From M0103 sp040386155 (GTDB lineage Bacteria; Bacteroidota; Bacteroidia; Flavobacteriales_D; Crocinitomicaceae): a stretch of DNA of 64,000 bases. The notes under the pieces are model-generated. The model had not been told where the DNA came from, did not search any database, and saw nothing but the letters and a program-made list of their open reading frames with translations. The position numbers and the translations under genes are program-made. Shown here in pieces: positions 1 to 8,249 of this stretch; positions within the stretch are counted from its first letter, which is position 1, and each line of letters starts with the position of its first letter. The stretch spans positions 1-64,000 of the forward strand of contig JAZKFZ010000002.1 in NCBI GenBank assembly GCA_040386155.1. Direction: 5' to 3'.

Positions 1-18
1 AGTCGATGCCACTTTTAG

Positions 19-52
19 AAACCCTGTTTACTTCGGTAATCAGGGTTTTTTT
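19..52 (+). terminator. Intrinsic terminator with UUCG loop
   Basis: An 8-bp stem (AAACCCTG at 19-26 with CAGGGTTT at 41-48) continues through one T-T mismatch into TTAC/GTAA closed by a TTCG tetraloop at 32-35, and is followed by a T run. It most likely ends a plus-strand transcript whose gene lies left of the window. Confidence 0.8.
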
Positions 53-418
53 GTGCCATATCGGGATGAATGCAGCCTTTAGTCGAACGGGATCTAGAAC
101 TTCTAAGCACCTACCTTCGGTATGCACCACGAAGCTCAATGATATACCGCTTACAATAAAGCCCTGCAGGTACTTGTGGGGATTATTTGTTTACTTTTTT
201 ATGGTGTAAGGAGTTACATTGATAGTAGTTTGAATGACATCTCGAAAAATGGAAGTCTTTTGAAGTTTCTATTGGTTTTGATTTACTAGGCTTTGCTCTT
301 TTCCTCTAAGACACTCAAAATGTTCTCAATACTGATTTTAATTACTGCGTGGATGTGATATTAGTATTGTTTTTAATACTACAACTTCTACGATCATTTT
401 ATTTAAATGGAATCAACA
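53..418. other. Intergenic region, no gene supported
   Basis: No convincing gene is visible. A start-less open frame of about 60 codons on the minus strand (about 1-190) contains an HTEG-like tail that reminds me of the ends of GIY-YIG nuclease reading frames lying next to tRNA genes, but it has no catalytic motif and no start codon. A small AT-rich inverted repeat, AGTATT and AATACT at 363-380, lies downstream of the minus-strand gene that ends at 419. It lacks the GC content expected of a good terminator. Confidence 0.4.
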
Positions 419-976
419 CTAATCCAATGACTTATAGTTCATTATCCATCCGGAATCGACAACATCTCTGGTGATTTTCCAGAAGTTGGTATCCAAAAAG
501 AATTCGCCATCTATCTGTGCAACTCTATAATTGTCATAGATGAATTTTTCTTGCGTTAAGGATGGCCTTTGAAGTCGATGACTCCAACCGTTTTCAGCCG
601 AATTGCGAAATGGGAAAGTTGAGAATCGTATTTTCCATAAAGAATCAAATGCTGGACAATACGTATATATTTTTCCCGAAAGGGAGTCTTCAACAATACC
701 ACCAAATACGTTCTGCTCTTCAAAATAATTGATTCGATTTGGATTGTAGATGCTGGGCCAATGACCACTAACGATTTTGATAAATTCATCTTGAGAAACA
801 ATTCGTTTATGTGTGTAGACTCTGCCATTATTGAGGTAACATACAAACGTTTTTAAATCGCCAGTAGACTGTAAACTAACACGTACCCCAAACACTGGTT
901 TGGCAGTATTCTCAAAATCGAATAGAAGAGAACTGCATAGTAACCAAATGGATATAATTATAGGTCGCAAGATCAA
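419..976 (-). CDS. Hypothetical exported protein
   Basis: A 185-residue protein with a hydrophobic N-terminus (residues 3-20), consistent with a signal peptide or membrane anchor. The rest is soluble and aromatic-rich, without a catalytic motif I recognise. The only start available is a TTG at 976, because there is no in-frame ATG near the N-terminus. That makes the exact start uncertain and leaves open that the gene is slightly degraded. It is transcribed alone, in the same direction as the cyclo-ligase gene upstream. Function unknown. Confidence 0.5.
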   Translation of the reverse strand: MILRPIIISIWLLCSSLLFDFENTAKPVFGVRVSLQSTGDLKTFVCYLNNGRVYTHKRIVSQDEFIKIVSGHWPSIYNPNRINYFEEQNVFGGIVEDSLSGKIYTYCPAFDSLWKIRFSTFPFRNSAENGWSHRLQRPSLTQEKFIYDNYRVAQIDGEFFLDTNFWKITRDVVDSGWIMNYKSLD

Positions 977-1043
977 CGTTTAGACTAGAAATTTACAATT
1001 TTTTTGGCTAATTCGATAGAAATCTTTCTCCCAACGTCTAGTT

Positions 1044-1610
1044 TTAATCAAATTTTATAATTCGTTGCGGAGTTATACAGTAGTGAAGAGGGATGTCTCC
1101 AACAAATTTGTCCGTGATTTCTACACTTTCTTCAAAATAACTTAAGCCAATAAAGGTCGTGTGTTCACCACATTTTTTTAATAATTGATCGTAATATCCT
1201 TTGCCATATCCAACTCTAAATCCTTTGCTGTCAAATGCTACAAGTGGCACGAGGATAAAGTCGATATCTTTTATACTTGTTTTTTTGCCCTCTTTAGGTT
1301 CTGGAATTCCCCATTTACTAAGTTCTAATTGATTTTTTGGATCATAGTGGTAATGGCTGAGTTCAACGCCAGCGTTTTCTACTTTTGGAATGGTAAATCG
1401 CACATCGAGCGTTAAGCCCATTTCAAGTATTTTGTAAGTATTAATTTCATGAAATTTTTCAATAGGGAGGTAGATACTAACCAGTTTTTTAGCTAGATCG
1501 AAATTGGAAAATAATTGCATGCAAATAGCTAAGGAACGATTTTCTCGCTCTCCAGGAGGCAATGATTGTCGCTTTTCTAAGAACTCTTTTCTAATTTGGC
1601 TTTTATTCAA
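1044..1610 (-). CDS. 5-formyltetrahydrofolate cyclo-ligase
   Basis: Predicted to convert 5-formyl-THF to 5,10-methenyl-THF with ATP in the cytoplasm, returning stored folate to one-carbon metabolism. Visible family features are the basic N-terminal helix (NKSQIRKEFLEKRQSL), the WGIPEP segment, and the nucleotide and folate signature GYGKGYYDQLL near the C-terminus. The frame stays open upstream to a TTG at 1724, but that extension of 38 residues is unlike the family and would overlap the start of the divergent gene at 1716. A TTG at 1610 (or GTG at 1616) gives 188-190 residues, the normal family length, so I place the start there. Sure of the function, less of the start. Confidence 0.88.
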   Translation of the reverse strand: MNKSQIRKEFLEKRQSLPPGERENRSLAICMQLFSNFDLAKKLVSIYLPIEKFHEINTYKILEMGLTLDVRFTIPKVENAGVELSHYHYDPKNQLELSKWGIPEPKEGKKTSIKDIDFILVPLVAFDSKGFRVGYGKGYYDQLLKKCGEHTTFIGLSYFEESVEITDKFVGDIPLHYCITPQRIIKFD

Positions 1611-1715
1611 CTTCACTTTATTTTGATCTTCATTGTCAGCTTCTATTTCACTTGTCGCGACTTTTAATTGCTTAAAAATGGTGATTTTAGTTTGATTTGA
1701 TGTAATTTTATCACT

Positions 1716-2609
1716 ATGAAACAATTTTTAATCTACTTTTTGTTTGGATTTGCATTTCCACTCATTGCGCAAGAAGATTCCACCCTTGTTGAAAATGAGG
1801 GAGATGACGAAACTGAGAAAGGAATTTTTAGCACCACAAGAATTATTAATGCCCATTCAGTTGAGACATTAGGTAAGGGTGTTTTGGAGTTTAGAATCGA
1901 GCATCGATTTGGTGATATAGCAGGTGTTGATGGCGGTGGGCAGACATTGTTTGGTCTTGATAATTCTGCTGATATTAGAATTGCACTTGAGTACGGAATT
2001 ACTGATAAGTTAATGATTGGCTTAGGTAGAAATAAGGGAACAGGAAATCCATATAAGTCCTTAATGGATGGATTTGTGAAGTATAAAATACTAAATCAAA
2101 GCAGCTCAATGCCTATTTCACTTTCTGCGACTGGAATTTCTACGTTTTCATACATGAAAAGATCTTCTGATATTTCTCAAGTGGCTCATTTCCCCAATTG
2201 GCAGCATCGTTTTGCATATGCCTTGCAAGTGAATGTGGCGCGAAAGTTTTTTAAGGATCGACTTGGCTTGGCTTTAATGCCAACCCTAACACATCGAAAT
2301 TATGTAGCTGATAATGATGCCAATACTTTGTTTTCTCTAGGTGGTGCAGCTCGAATTGGGATTACATCCACCACTGCAATTTTATTGGAGTACCATCATG
2401 TGTTTTCTAATAGTACAATTCGTCCCGAAAACTATAATAGTTTGGGTGTGGCTTTTGAATGGATCACTTTTGGACACTCATTCACCATTCACTTAACGAA
2501 TTCAAAAGGCTTTGTTGAAACCCAGTTTATTCCTTATACTTTCGAAAATTGGTTGAAAGGTCAGTTTCGGTTAGGTTTTTGTATTAGTAGGAAATTCGAA
2601 AAAGGTTAA
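1716..2609 (+). CDS. DUF5777 family outer-membrane beta-barrel protein
   Basis: A 297-residue protein with a signal peptide ending near residue 18 (LIAQ), followed by an acidic linker and a region of alternating hydrophobic strands typical of an outer-membrane barrel. The segment GKGVLEFRIEHRFGDI is characteristic of the DUF5777 family of Bacteroidota. Biochemical function is unknown. It is the first gene of a tightly packed run of five (1716-4813) that goes on with YceI, a small membrane protein, a CxxCH lipoprotein and a choice-of-anchor V protein. That context suggests a role in cell-envelope redox or lipid chemistry, which is inference. Confidence 0.75.
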   Translation: MKQFLIYFLFGFAFPLIAQEDSTLVENEGDDETEKGIFSTTRIINAHSVETLGKGVLEFRIEHRFGDIAGVDGGGQTLFGLDNSADIRIALEYGITDKLMIGLGRNKGTGNPYKSLMDGFVKYKILNQSSSMPISLSATGISTFSYMKRSSDISQVAHFPNWQHRFAYALQVNVARKFFKDRLGLALMPTLTHRNYVADNDANTLFSLGGAARIGITSTTAILLEYHHVFSNSTIRPENYNSLGVAFEWITFGHSFTIHLTNSKGFVETQFIPYTFENWLKGQFRLGFCISRKFEKG

Positions 2610-2611
2610 TT

Positions 2612-3148
2612 ATGAAAAAGTTATTTTACCCCGTGTTGGCAGCAATCCTTTTAGTTGGTTCTGCTTGGACATTGAGCACTTCGCTTGATAAATTGAAAGT
2701 TGTAGAAGGCTATTCTATTGCGTTTAAAAGCAAAGATCCTTCTGGTACGTTTAAAAAGATGAAAGGCGATATTCAATTTGATGAAAGTGATCTTGCTAGT
2801 TGTAAATTTGATTTATCTTTCGAAGTAAGTTCTATTAGCACTGGAAATGGAATGCAAAACAAAAAAGCATTGACAGCTGAATGGTTTGATGCTGCAAAGT
2901 ATCCTCAAATAACATTTGTTTCCACCAAAGTGGAAAAGTCTGACAACACTTATTATGTTACTGGAAATTTAAAAATGAAGGGTGTGACCAAGGAATATAA
3001 GATTCCAGTTACAGCTTCTAAGAAAGGCACTGGTTTTACTTTTACGGGGAAATTTAAAGTGAACCGGATCGATTTTAAGGTTGGGAAGAAAAGCGATGTT
3101 GTTCCTTCCTATATGGAGATTAATTATTCAATGACTGCTTCAAAATAA
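2612..3148 (+). CDS. YceI family protein
   Basis: A 178-residue secreted protein with a signal peptide (residues 1-22) and a full YceI-type lipocalin fold. Visible landmarks are the early YSIAFKSKD strand, NKKALTAEWFDAAKYPQITF and the NLKMKGVTKEYKIPV segment. YceI proteins bind long-chain isoprenoid or other amphiphilic molecules in the periplasm. The particular ligand here cannot be read from the sequence. The gene starts 2 bp after the DUF5777 gene and is followed 6 bp later by a small membrane protein, so it is almost certainly co-transcribed with both. Confidence 0.88.
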   Translation: MKKLFYPVLAAILLVGSAWTLSTSLDKLKVVEGYSIAFKSKDPSGTFKKMKGDIQFDESDLASCKFDLSFEVSSISTGNGMQNKKALTAEWFDAAKYPQITFVSTKVEKSDNTYYVTGNLKMKGVTKEYKIPVTASKKGTGFTFTGKFKVNRIDFKVGKKSDVVPSYMEINYSMTASK

Positions 3149-3154
3149 CTTTAT

Positions 3155-3586
3155 ATGTTTAGAACCTACTTATTTCTCGGAATTCTTACAGCTACTCTTG
3201 CCTCGGTAGGTGCTGTAGGATATGCAAGTTTTTTTAACAAGAACTTATTTGATTTTTCGCTCGCCTTAGGAAATGTATCAATTGTAGCTGCTTGCTTTGT
3301 CTCGGCTATTTTGATGAGCATAGGCGCTTTTTTCATTAATAAAGCAATGCCAAAAAGAGGTGAGATTATTTTTAACTTTCTACTTACTTCCGTAACATTT
3401 TTAAGTATTTTAGTGCCATTAAAATTTCAAATTCCTCCTGTAATTTTAGCGCAGATTACCGCAGTTAATTTTGAAGGTGTAGAAGGATTCTTCCCTATTT
3501 TTGTGATTCCAATGCACTTTTTCCCCGCTATGATGTGGTATTCTCTTCGTCCACTATTTTTTAAGAATACTACCAGAGGTATATGA
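3155..3586 (+). CDS. Small integral membrane protein, four predicted helices
   Basis: A 143-residue protein with four hydrophobic segments (about residues 5-25, 40-62, 73-92 and 112-132) and short polar loops. I do not recognise the family. It sits between YceI and the CxxCH lipoprotein gene, and its stop overlaps the start of the latter (ATGA-type overlap at 3583-3586), which indicates translational coupling. An inner-membrane partner of the secreted proteins of this operon is a reasonable guess but not demonstrated. Confidence 0.75.
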   Translation: MFRTYLFLGILTATLASVGAVGYASFFNKNLFDFSLALGNVSIVAACFVSAILMSIGAFFINKAMPKRGEIIFNFLLTSVTFLSILVPLKFQIPPVILAQITAVNFEGVEGFFPIFVIPMHFFPAMMWYSLRPLFFKNTTRGI

Positions 3587-3933
3587 AATTGAATCTTATT
3601 TTTATTTTTCTTGCTTCTTTTTCAATCATCAGTTGTAGGAAAGATCGTGTTTCAGATTTCAACTCAATTCCGGATTGTACAGATACTATTAGTTTTGCTA
3701 CGACAATCCTCCCTTTGATCACAGACAATTGTACTACTTGTCATTTTTCTGGAAATACTACTGGTTATACGCTAACCAATCATTCAAATATTTCGTCTAA
3801 TGCTACAAAGATCATTAATTCGATGAGAGGGGAGGCTGGCGTTTTACAAATGCCTGATGACCTGCCCCCTTTGTCAGATTCACTGATAAATTTATTTGAG
3901 TGTTGGTCTTTTCAAGGAAAACTGAATAATTAG
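3583..3933 (+). CDS. Mono-heme c-type cytochrome-like lipoprotein
   Basis: A 116-residue protein with a lipoprotein signal (lipobox ending SIISC near residue 18), so probably anchored to a membrane facing the periplasm or outside. It has one heme-attachment motif, CTTCH, in the segment DNCTTCHFSGN, and a later MPDD segment whose methionine could be the distal heme ligand. The layout ILPLI, then CxxCH, then MP, then a final tryptophan matches small cytochromes fused to surface proteins in Bacteroidota. It overlaps the preceding membrane-protein gene by 4 bp and is 4 bp from the next gene. Electron donor and acceptor are unknown. Confidence 0.75.
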   Translation: MKLNLIFIFLASFSIISCRKDRVSDFNSIPDCTDTISFATTILPLITDNCTTCHFSGNTTGYTLTNHSNISSNATKIINSMRGEAGVLQMPDDLPPLSDSLINLFECWSFQGKLNN

Positions 3934-3937
3934 AACG

Positions 3938-4813
3938 ATGAAAATAATCTACTTGCCCCTCATTTCTTTAGTATTTGCTATGGCTTTTTTAAGCATGCAA
4001 GGAAGTGGTACAATTAAAATTCAAAACAAGTGTGCTACTAAAAATTCTGGTGGTGCGCCTGCTGGTAGAACCGGAGCACCAGGTGAGCCATCTTGTGCAA
4101 CTTCCACTTGTCATTCTGGAGCCACCCAAGATGGATCTATTGAAAATACGCTTACCTTATTAAGTGGTGTTACCCCAGTTACTGATTACATTCCAGGTGA
4201 AACTTATAATGTAGTAGTTGCTATGACATCAAATCCGACTAAAAGAGGTTTTCAAGCAACTGCCTTGACCGCAACAAATGCAATGGCTGGCAATTTTACA
4301 GGTCAAACTCCTGGAGGAACGGCTGTAAGTACTTCAGCTGGCAGAAAATATGCAAATCACACGAGCAGTAGTAACCTTTCGTCTCAAATTTCACAGTGGA
4401 CGTGGACGTGGACAGCGCCTGCAACGAATGTTGGACCAGTAACTTTTTACCTAGCTACCAATAAAACAAATAGCAGTAATACCTCCTCTGGAGACGTGAT
4501 TTATTTGTCTCAACATGTTTTTGGTAGCACAGCGAGTCTTCAAGAAGAAACTACAAATCAGTTTGAAGTGGGTTACAATTTCGAAAAGCATCAATTGGAA
4601 CTGTCTCTAGAAAGCGAACTTACTGATGAAATGATTTTGAATTTGCTTGATCTTAACGGAAAATCAGTTTTTCATGCTTCCCTTGGTAAATCAATTGAAG
4701 GTGTTAACAAAACATCGATTAAGCTTCCTTCAGATATTGAAAATGGAATCTATGTCGCTACGATTTTTGCAGGCAATCATCCATATTCTCAAAAAGTGAT
4801 GATTCAAAAGTAA
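3938..4813 (+). CDS. Choice-of-anchor V domain protein with T9SS sorting domain
   Basis: A 291-residue secreted protein. After a signal peptide it has the segment AGRTGAPGEPSC, then CHSGATQDG, typical of the choice-of-anchor V (Reelin-like) domain of Bacteroidota proteins. A beta-rich body follows (residues about 60-190). The last roughly 80 residues contain the LDLNGKSVFHASL and GIYVATIFAG blocks of a type A T9SS sorting domain, so export by T9SS and surface attachment are predicted. It closes the 1716-4813 operon. The CATSTCH cysteines are spaced unlike a heme site, so I do not call it a cytochrome. Confidence 0.8.
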   Translation: MKIIYLPLISLVFAMAFLSMQGSGTIKIQNKCATKNSGGAPAGRTGAPGEPSCATSTCHSGATQDGSIENTLTLLSGVTPVTDYIPGETYNVVVAMTSNPTKRGFQATALTATNAMAGNFTGQTPGGTAVSTSAGRKYANHTSSSNLSSQISQWTWTWTAPATNVGPVTFYLATNKTNSSNTSSGDVIYLSQHVFGSTASLQEETTNQFEVGYNFEKHQLELSLESELTDEMILNLLDLNGKSVFHASLGKSIEGVNKTSIKLPSDIENGIYVATIFAGNHPYSQKVMIQK

Positions 4814-4819
4814 GTTAAT

Positions 4820-5386
4820 CTATTCGATTCTTCGATTTACAAGTGCTTCCACTTTTTTGAAAAACTGAAAGGGCAAGTAAGTTCTCCACTCGATTTCTTC
4901 CAATTCTCCACCCATAACGAAATATTGGTCGAGGTGAATTCGCTCCATTTCATGCAATACATGGTCGTGGAAGTTGATTAAGGCAATCCAACCATCTTCT
5001 ACATCGTCAAACCATTCTTCATAATAGCTATCGTCTGAATAGTGAAAGTTCAATACGTTTTCTCCAATGAGAATAAATTTATTGATGCCTTCGTCCATAA
5101 GCGGCTCAATGATATCTCTTTTCAAAATCATGATGTCATTTTCGATGGCATCATTCCATTCTCCAATTAGCTCAATAATACAGTAACCCTTCTGATATTC
5201 GGCAAAAATTAATTTAAGAAACAGTGTAGGTGAACCAATATAATCCCACTGTGGATGGATGTAAAAATTGTAAATAGTATTACTAAATTGCAACTCACTA
5301 TACTCCCGCTCAAAGAAAGGCGATTGCCCATCTTCTTCTGCAATGTAATACATTCTCCAATTGTAATATGGTTCCACTAGATGCAT
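4820..5386 (-). CDS. Conserved hypothetical protein of Bacteroidota
   Basis: A 188-residue acidic, aromatic-rich cytoplasmic protein with no signal peptide. Landmarks are EPYYNWRMYYIAEED at the N-terminus, FILIGENVLNFHYSDD and YYEEWFDDVEDGWIALINF in the middle. To my recollection this is a recurrent Bacteroidota family of unknown function, and no catalytic motif is evident. It converges on the operon ending at 4813. A TATTTTTG box (CAAAAATA at 5390-5397 on the plus strand) lies only 3 nt before the start codon, which would give a leaderless or nearly leaderless transcript. Confidence 0.7.
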   Translation of the reverse strand: MHLVEPYYNWRMYYIAEEDGQSPFFEREYSELQFSNTIYNFYIHPQWDYIGSPTLFLKLIFAEYQKGYCIIELIGEWNDAIENDIMILKRDIIEPLMDEGINKFILIGENVLNFHYSDDSYYEEWFDDVEDGWIALINFHDHVLHEMERIHLDQYFVMGGELEEIEWRTYLPFQFFKKVEALVNRRIE

Positions 5387-5389
5387 CTA

Positions 5390-5440
5390 CAAAAATAATT
5401 TTTTGAATGATGCGTGGCATGTAATTTCTATATAAATTTG
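5390..5440. promoter_or_regulatory. Divergent pair of Bacteroidota-type -7 boxes
   Basis: TATTTTTG on the minus strand (5397 to 5390) and TAAATTTG on the plus strand (5433-5440) match the TAnnTTTG -7 consensus. They point away from each other toward the genes starting at 5386 and 5456. No good TTTG -33 box lies at the preferred distance for either, so these are weaker candidates than the three full promoters listed elsewhere. Confidence 0.4.
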
Positions 5441-5455
5441 GACAAAATTATGTGT

Positions 5456-6901
5456 ATGAAAAAAATCCTATCCTTTTCGCTTTTATTCGTTCTTTTGGTT
5501 GCTTGTGGCAAGAAAGAAAATAAATCTATTGAATCTTATCTTTCGTCTTTTATCGGTCAGAATGAAGCAGTTTCACTGTTCGGAAAAGTACAGTTGAAAT
5601 CAATTTTAGAGAAAGGAGAATACTCCAAAATTCCAATTTTTGGTGTGTTAGCTCAAGGTGAGCTGAATGGGATGAAAAATGAAATTAATGTTGATGCACC
5701 GATCTATTTTGCTTTGGAAGGACCGTTTTCTGAAGATGGAATTCCTGCAAGCAGTTATGTTTTTGCAGAAGTGAAAAATGCAGACTCTTTAGCGGCAAAC
5801 CTTAAGCAACGTGGCTTTGATTTAGAGGAGAAAGATGGAATTAAAATGGCGTCAAGTGGAGATGTAGCAATAGGGTTTCAAAATAATTTGTTCATTTTAG
5901 TTTCAAAAGCGGATGAATTTGATGGCAATGATCTTTTAGCAAAAGCATTCGAAGCTGTGTATGAAGACGAGGCTGGCGGTCATGTTAACTCTATTTTGAA
6001 GGGTAAAGGTGATATCGTGTATGGTGTGAGTATTGCGAATCTTGTAAATTCTTCCAACACAGAGTTGAAAAACTTACCTAAGGATAAATTGAAGGCCTTT
6101 GAACAATTAGTGAATAATTCATTTGTTGCAGGTTCTATTAAATTGGAGAATGGATCGGCTACTTTTCAAACCAACAATCTATTCTCGCCTGATTTAAAAA
6201 AATCAATGTTTTTGAAGGAAGATAACAGCGCAGCCATCCGAGCATTACTCGGTACTGGTCAACCTCGTTTAGGAGTTTCTTTGAATATTGACATGAAAAA
6301 AATGCAGTCATTTTTAAATACCTACGCTCCAAATGCATTAAATGAGTTGAGTGAAGAGATTGGTGGTCCGATGGAAATGGCATTGTTAACTGCTGGTGAC
6401 GATGGTTTGGCCGGACTTTTTAATGGTCAGCTTGGTATGGTAATGATGGGAGATCCTTCTGCTGACGGAACTTTTACACCAAATTTTAACGTGCATGTAG
6501 GCTTGGAAAAAACAGGACAAACGCTCGCTCAAACTTTTCAAGGTTTTTTGCAAAGAGGAATGGCTCAAGTTGATTTAACTGAAAAAGGACTTTCAGCGTA
6601 TTCAAACGCTAATTATTTACCGAAACAAGGGGCCATGATTTCTGTTCCACAGGGTTGTGAATCATTCGGAAAGAAGGGCATTTGTTTGTTTGCCAACTTG
6701 GATGGCTTGAATCTTGAAAATTTCGAATTAGAAGGCGCTCAAAAACTATTGAATATTGTGAAATATGCTTCTATCGAGGTAGACAATAATGGAGTTAAAA
6801 TATACCTAAAAGCGAAAGATGACAATGCTAATATTGTAAAACAAGTGGTAACTTATTTGATGCAAGAATTAGAAGGCGATATTGCGCAGATGGGTTTTTA
6901 A
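5456..6901 (+). CDS. DUF4836-like lipoprotein
   Basis: A 481-residue lipoprotein: MKKILSFSLLFVLLVAC is a clear lipoprotein signal with the modified cysteine at residue 17. The body has repeated blocks of the form 'EAVSLFGKVQLKSIL', 'LGVSLNIDMKKMQSFL' and 'ISVPQGCESFG', resembling the DUF4836 family of Bacteroidota, whose function is unknown. The frame is open upstream to 5414, but the TAAATTTG box at 5433-5440 and the position of the signal peptide favour the ATG at 5456. Its 3' end overlaps the convergent transglycosylase gene by 4 bp. Confidence 0.65.
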   Translation: MKKILSFSLLFVLLVACGKKENKSIESYLSSFIGQNEAVSLFGKVQLKSILEKGEYSKIPIFGVLAQGELNGMKNEINVDAPIYFALEGPFSEDGIPASSYVFAEVKNADSLAANLKQRGFDLEEKDGIKMASSGDVAIGFQNNLFILVSKADEFDGNDLLAKAFEAVYEDEAGGHVNSILKGKGDIVYGVSIANLVNSSNTELKNLPKDKLKAFEQLVNNSFVAGSIKLENGSATFQTNNLFSPDLKKSMFLKEDNSAAIRALLGTGQPRLGVSLNIDMKKMQSFLNTYAPNALNELSEEIGGPMEMALLTAGDDGLAGLFNGQLGMVMMGDPSADGTFTPNFNVHVGLEKTGQTLAQTFQGFLQRGMAQVDLTEKGLSAYSNANYLPKQGAMISVPQGCESFGKKGICLFANLDGLNLENFELEGAQKLLNIVKYASIEVDNNGVKIYLKAKDDNANIVKQVVTYLMQELEGDIAQMGF

Positions 6902-7851
6902 TTCGGATAACATTCGAATATTTCATCGCATTGAGAATACACGATGTCGTGCAAAATGAGTTGAGATGCCAAAGCAAGTTGAGTGTAGTTCTGTGAATTA
7001 TTCCCGAAGCCTGCTGCTGAATTTTGCCACATTTGTTTGATCAAATCTTGACTTCCAGCTGTTGGATTAATTTTGTCGACCACAGCACGGACATTCATAG
7101 ATCCTGCGTGGTACACATGTAAGACAAATAGTCGAAACCAAAGTTCATTTTCTTGAAAAGCAATATTTTTAGCATTTAAAATTCGTTTTGCTTCAGGAAT
7201 GCACACTTTTGAAAGAACGCAGGCGGCACCGTAGGCACAACGATCAAAGTTTGCACGCTCGTCAATATATTTATCTACTTTCAAGCCATGACTTCTAGCC
7301 ACACTTGGCATTAATTGAAAGGCACCATACGCTCCAACTGTCGATTTTTTCAATTGTCCAGGACTTTCAATTAATAAAATTGCTTGCGCATACCAAGGGT
7401 CTACCCCATATTTTTCAAATGCTGCAACGCCTTTGGATAATTGGGGATAAACATCCTTGAATTTGTAAAAATCATTTTTACCTGTAGTGACATAAATTGC
7501 TTCTGTGCTTGCAATTCCGTTGGCAACTTTGAGACTGTCCTTGAACAGTGTTTTTTGAATTTCTGTTTGTTTCGCCCAATCTTTCCAAGCCATTCGAACA
7601 AGAATTTGTCGCGAAGCTGCAACATTTACGAGGCAAGAATCTGGAGATAGTGTCATAATCTCTTTCCAAAATAATGGCTGCGGTAGCGAATTCCAGCGAT
7701 CACCAAACAATTGATCAGCATCCATTAAAACGCTTTGATCGGATCCTTTTTTTACTTCAATTTTTTCTTCCTCGAATGATTTGTTGGTTTGGCCAGTGCA
7801 CGACAATGAAATAGAAAGTAATGTGAGAAGAATTAGAAAATGGAAATTCAT
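6898..7851 (-). CDS. Lytic transglycosylase (SLT domain) lipoprotein
   Basis: A 317-residue protein with a lipoprotein signal (ISLSC, cysteine about 18). The C-terminal half carries the SLT lysozyme-like fold: the ILLIESPGQ segment supplies the catalytic glutamate, followed by STVGAYGAFQLMPSVA, the usual G-A-x-G-x-x-Q-x-M-P block, and a final YTQLALASQLILH. It should cleave the MurNAc-GlcNAc bond of peptidoglycan, probably from the membrane on the periplasmic side. The first 130 residues form an uncharacterised linker domain. It stands alone and overlaps the convergent lipoprotein gene by 4 bp. Confidence 0.85.
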   Translation of the reverse strand: MNFHFLILLTLLSISLSCTGQTNKSFEEEKIEVKKGSDQSVLMDADQLFGDRWNSLPQPLFWKEIMTLSPDSCLVNVAASRQILVRMAWKDWAKQTEIQKTLFKDSLKVANGIASTEAIYVTTGKNDFYKFKDVYPQLSKGVAAFEKYGVDPWYAQAILLIESPGQLKKSTVGAYGAFQLMPSVARSHGLKVDKYIDERANFDRCAYGAACVLSKVCIPEAKRILNAKNIAFQENELWFRLFVLHVYHAGSMNVRAVVDKINPTAGSQDLIKQMWQNSAAGFGNNSQNYTQLALASQLILHDIVYSQCDEIFECYPN

Positions 7852-7961
7852 GGTGTTGGAGATTGGTTGCCTAAATATACAAAAAAACGCAAGAGTAATG
7901 TCACGTTACAAAATTTGCCATTTTATCGAGTGAAATCGAGCTAAGTTTGTAATTTTATCAA

Positions 7962-8201
7962 ATGGAACTTGTGAAAAGTATTTTTTCCTTCCCAATAGTT
8001 GTTTTGGTAAAAATCTATCAATGGATTATTTCACCACTAACTCCGCAATCGTGCAGATACACCCCAACATGCTCCAACTACATGCTGGAAGCACTTCAGG
8101 TACATGGCCCGATCAAGGGTACATGGCTTGGACTAAAACGAATCGCTTCTTGTCATCCCTGGGGAGGTCACGGTCATGATCCTGTGCCTCCTAGGAAATA
8201 A
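7962..8201 (+). CDS. yidD: Membrane protein insertion efficiency factor YidD
   Basis: A 79-residue protein matching YidD over its full length: hydrophobic N-terminus, then YQWIISPLTPQSCRYTPTCSNYM, then GLKRIASCHPWGGHGHDPVP, with the conserved cysteines and the HPWGGHG end. YidD lies at the inner face of the inner membrane and assists YidC in inserting proteins. It is usually next to rnpA and yidC, but here stands between a transglycosylase and a glycosyltransferase gene. A TAAGTTTG box at 7942-7949 lies 12 nt before the ATG, with a TTTG 24 nt further upstream, a slightly long spacing. Confidence 0.95.
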   Translation: MELVKSIFSFPIVVLVKIYQWIISPLTPQSCRYTPTCSNYMLEALQVHGPIKGTWLGLKRIASCHPWGGHGHDPVPPRK

Positions 8202-8230
8202 AAAAGGGTCAACATAACTGCCAACCCTTT
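8201..8230 (-). terminator. Intrinsic terminator of the GT2 gene
   Basis: AAAGGGT (8203-8209) pairs with ACCCTTT (8224-8230). Read on the minus strand the hairpin is followed by a T run made by the A run at 8201-8205, so it ends the transcript of the glycosyltransferase gene. On the plus strand it could also slow transcripts from yidD, but the T run there is only 3 nt. Confidence 0.7.
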
Positions 8231-8249
8231 AAAAAAATCTTGTCGAAAG

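Noticed and set aside
1..210. Possible tRNA or GIY-YIG fragment at the left edge
   Set aside because: No complete cloverleaf, no GIY-YIG motif and no start codon; resemblance limited to a short HTEG-like tail.
556..846. 96-codon open frame inside the 419-976 gene on the same strand
   Set aside because: A shifted frame without family resemblance; the longer frame has a signal peptide-like start and more coherent composition.
3938..4813. Second c-type cytochrome because of CATSTCH
   Set aside because: The cysteine spacing is not CxxCH, and the context is that of the choice-of-anchor V domain.
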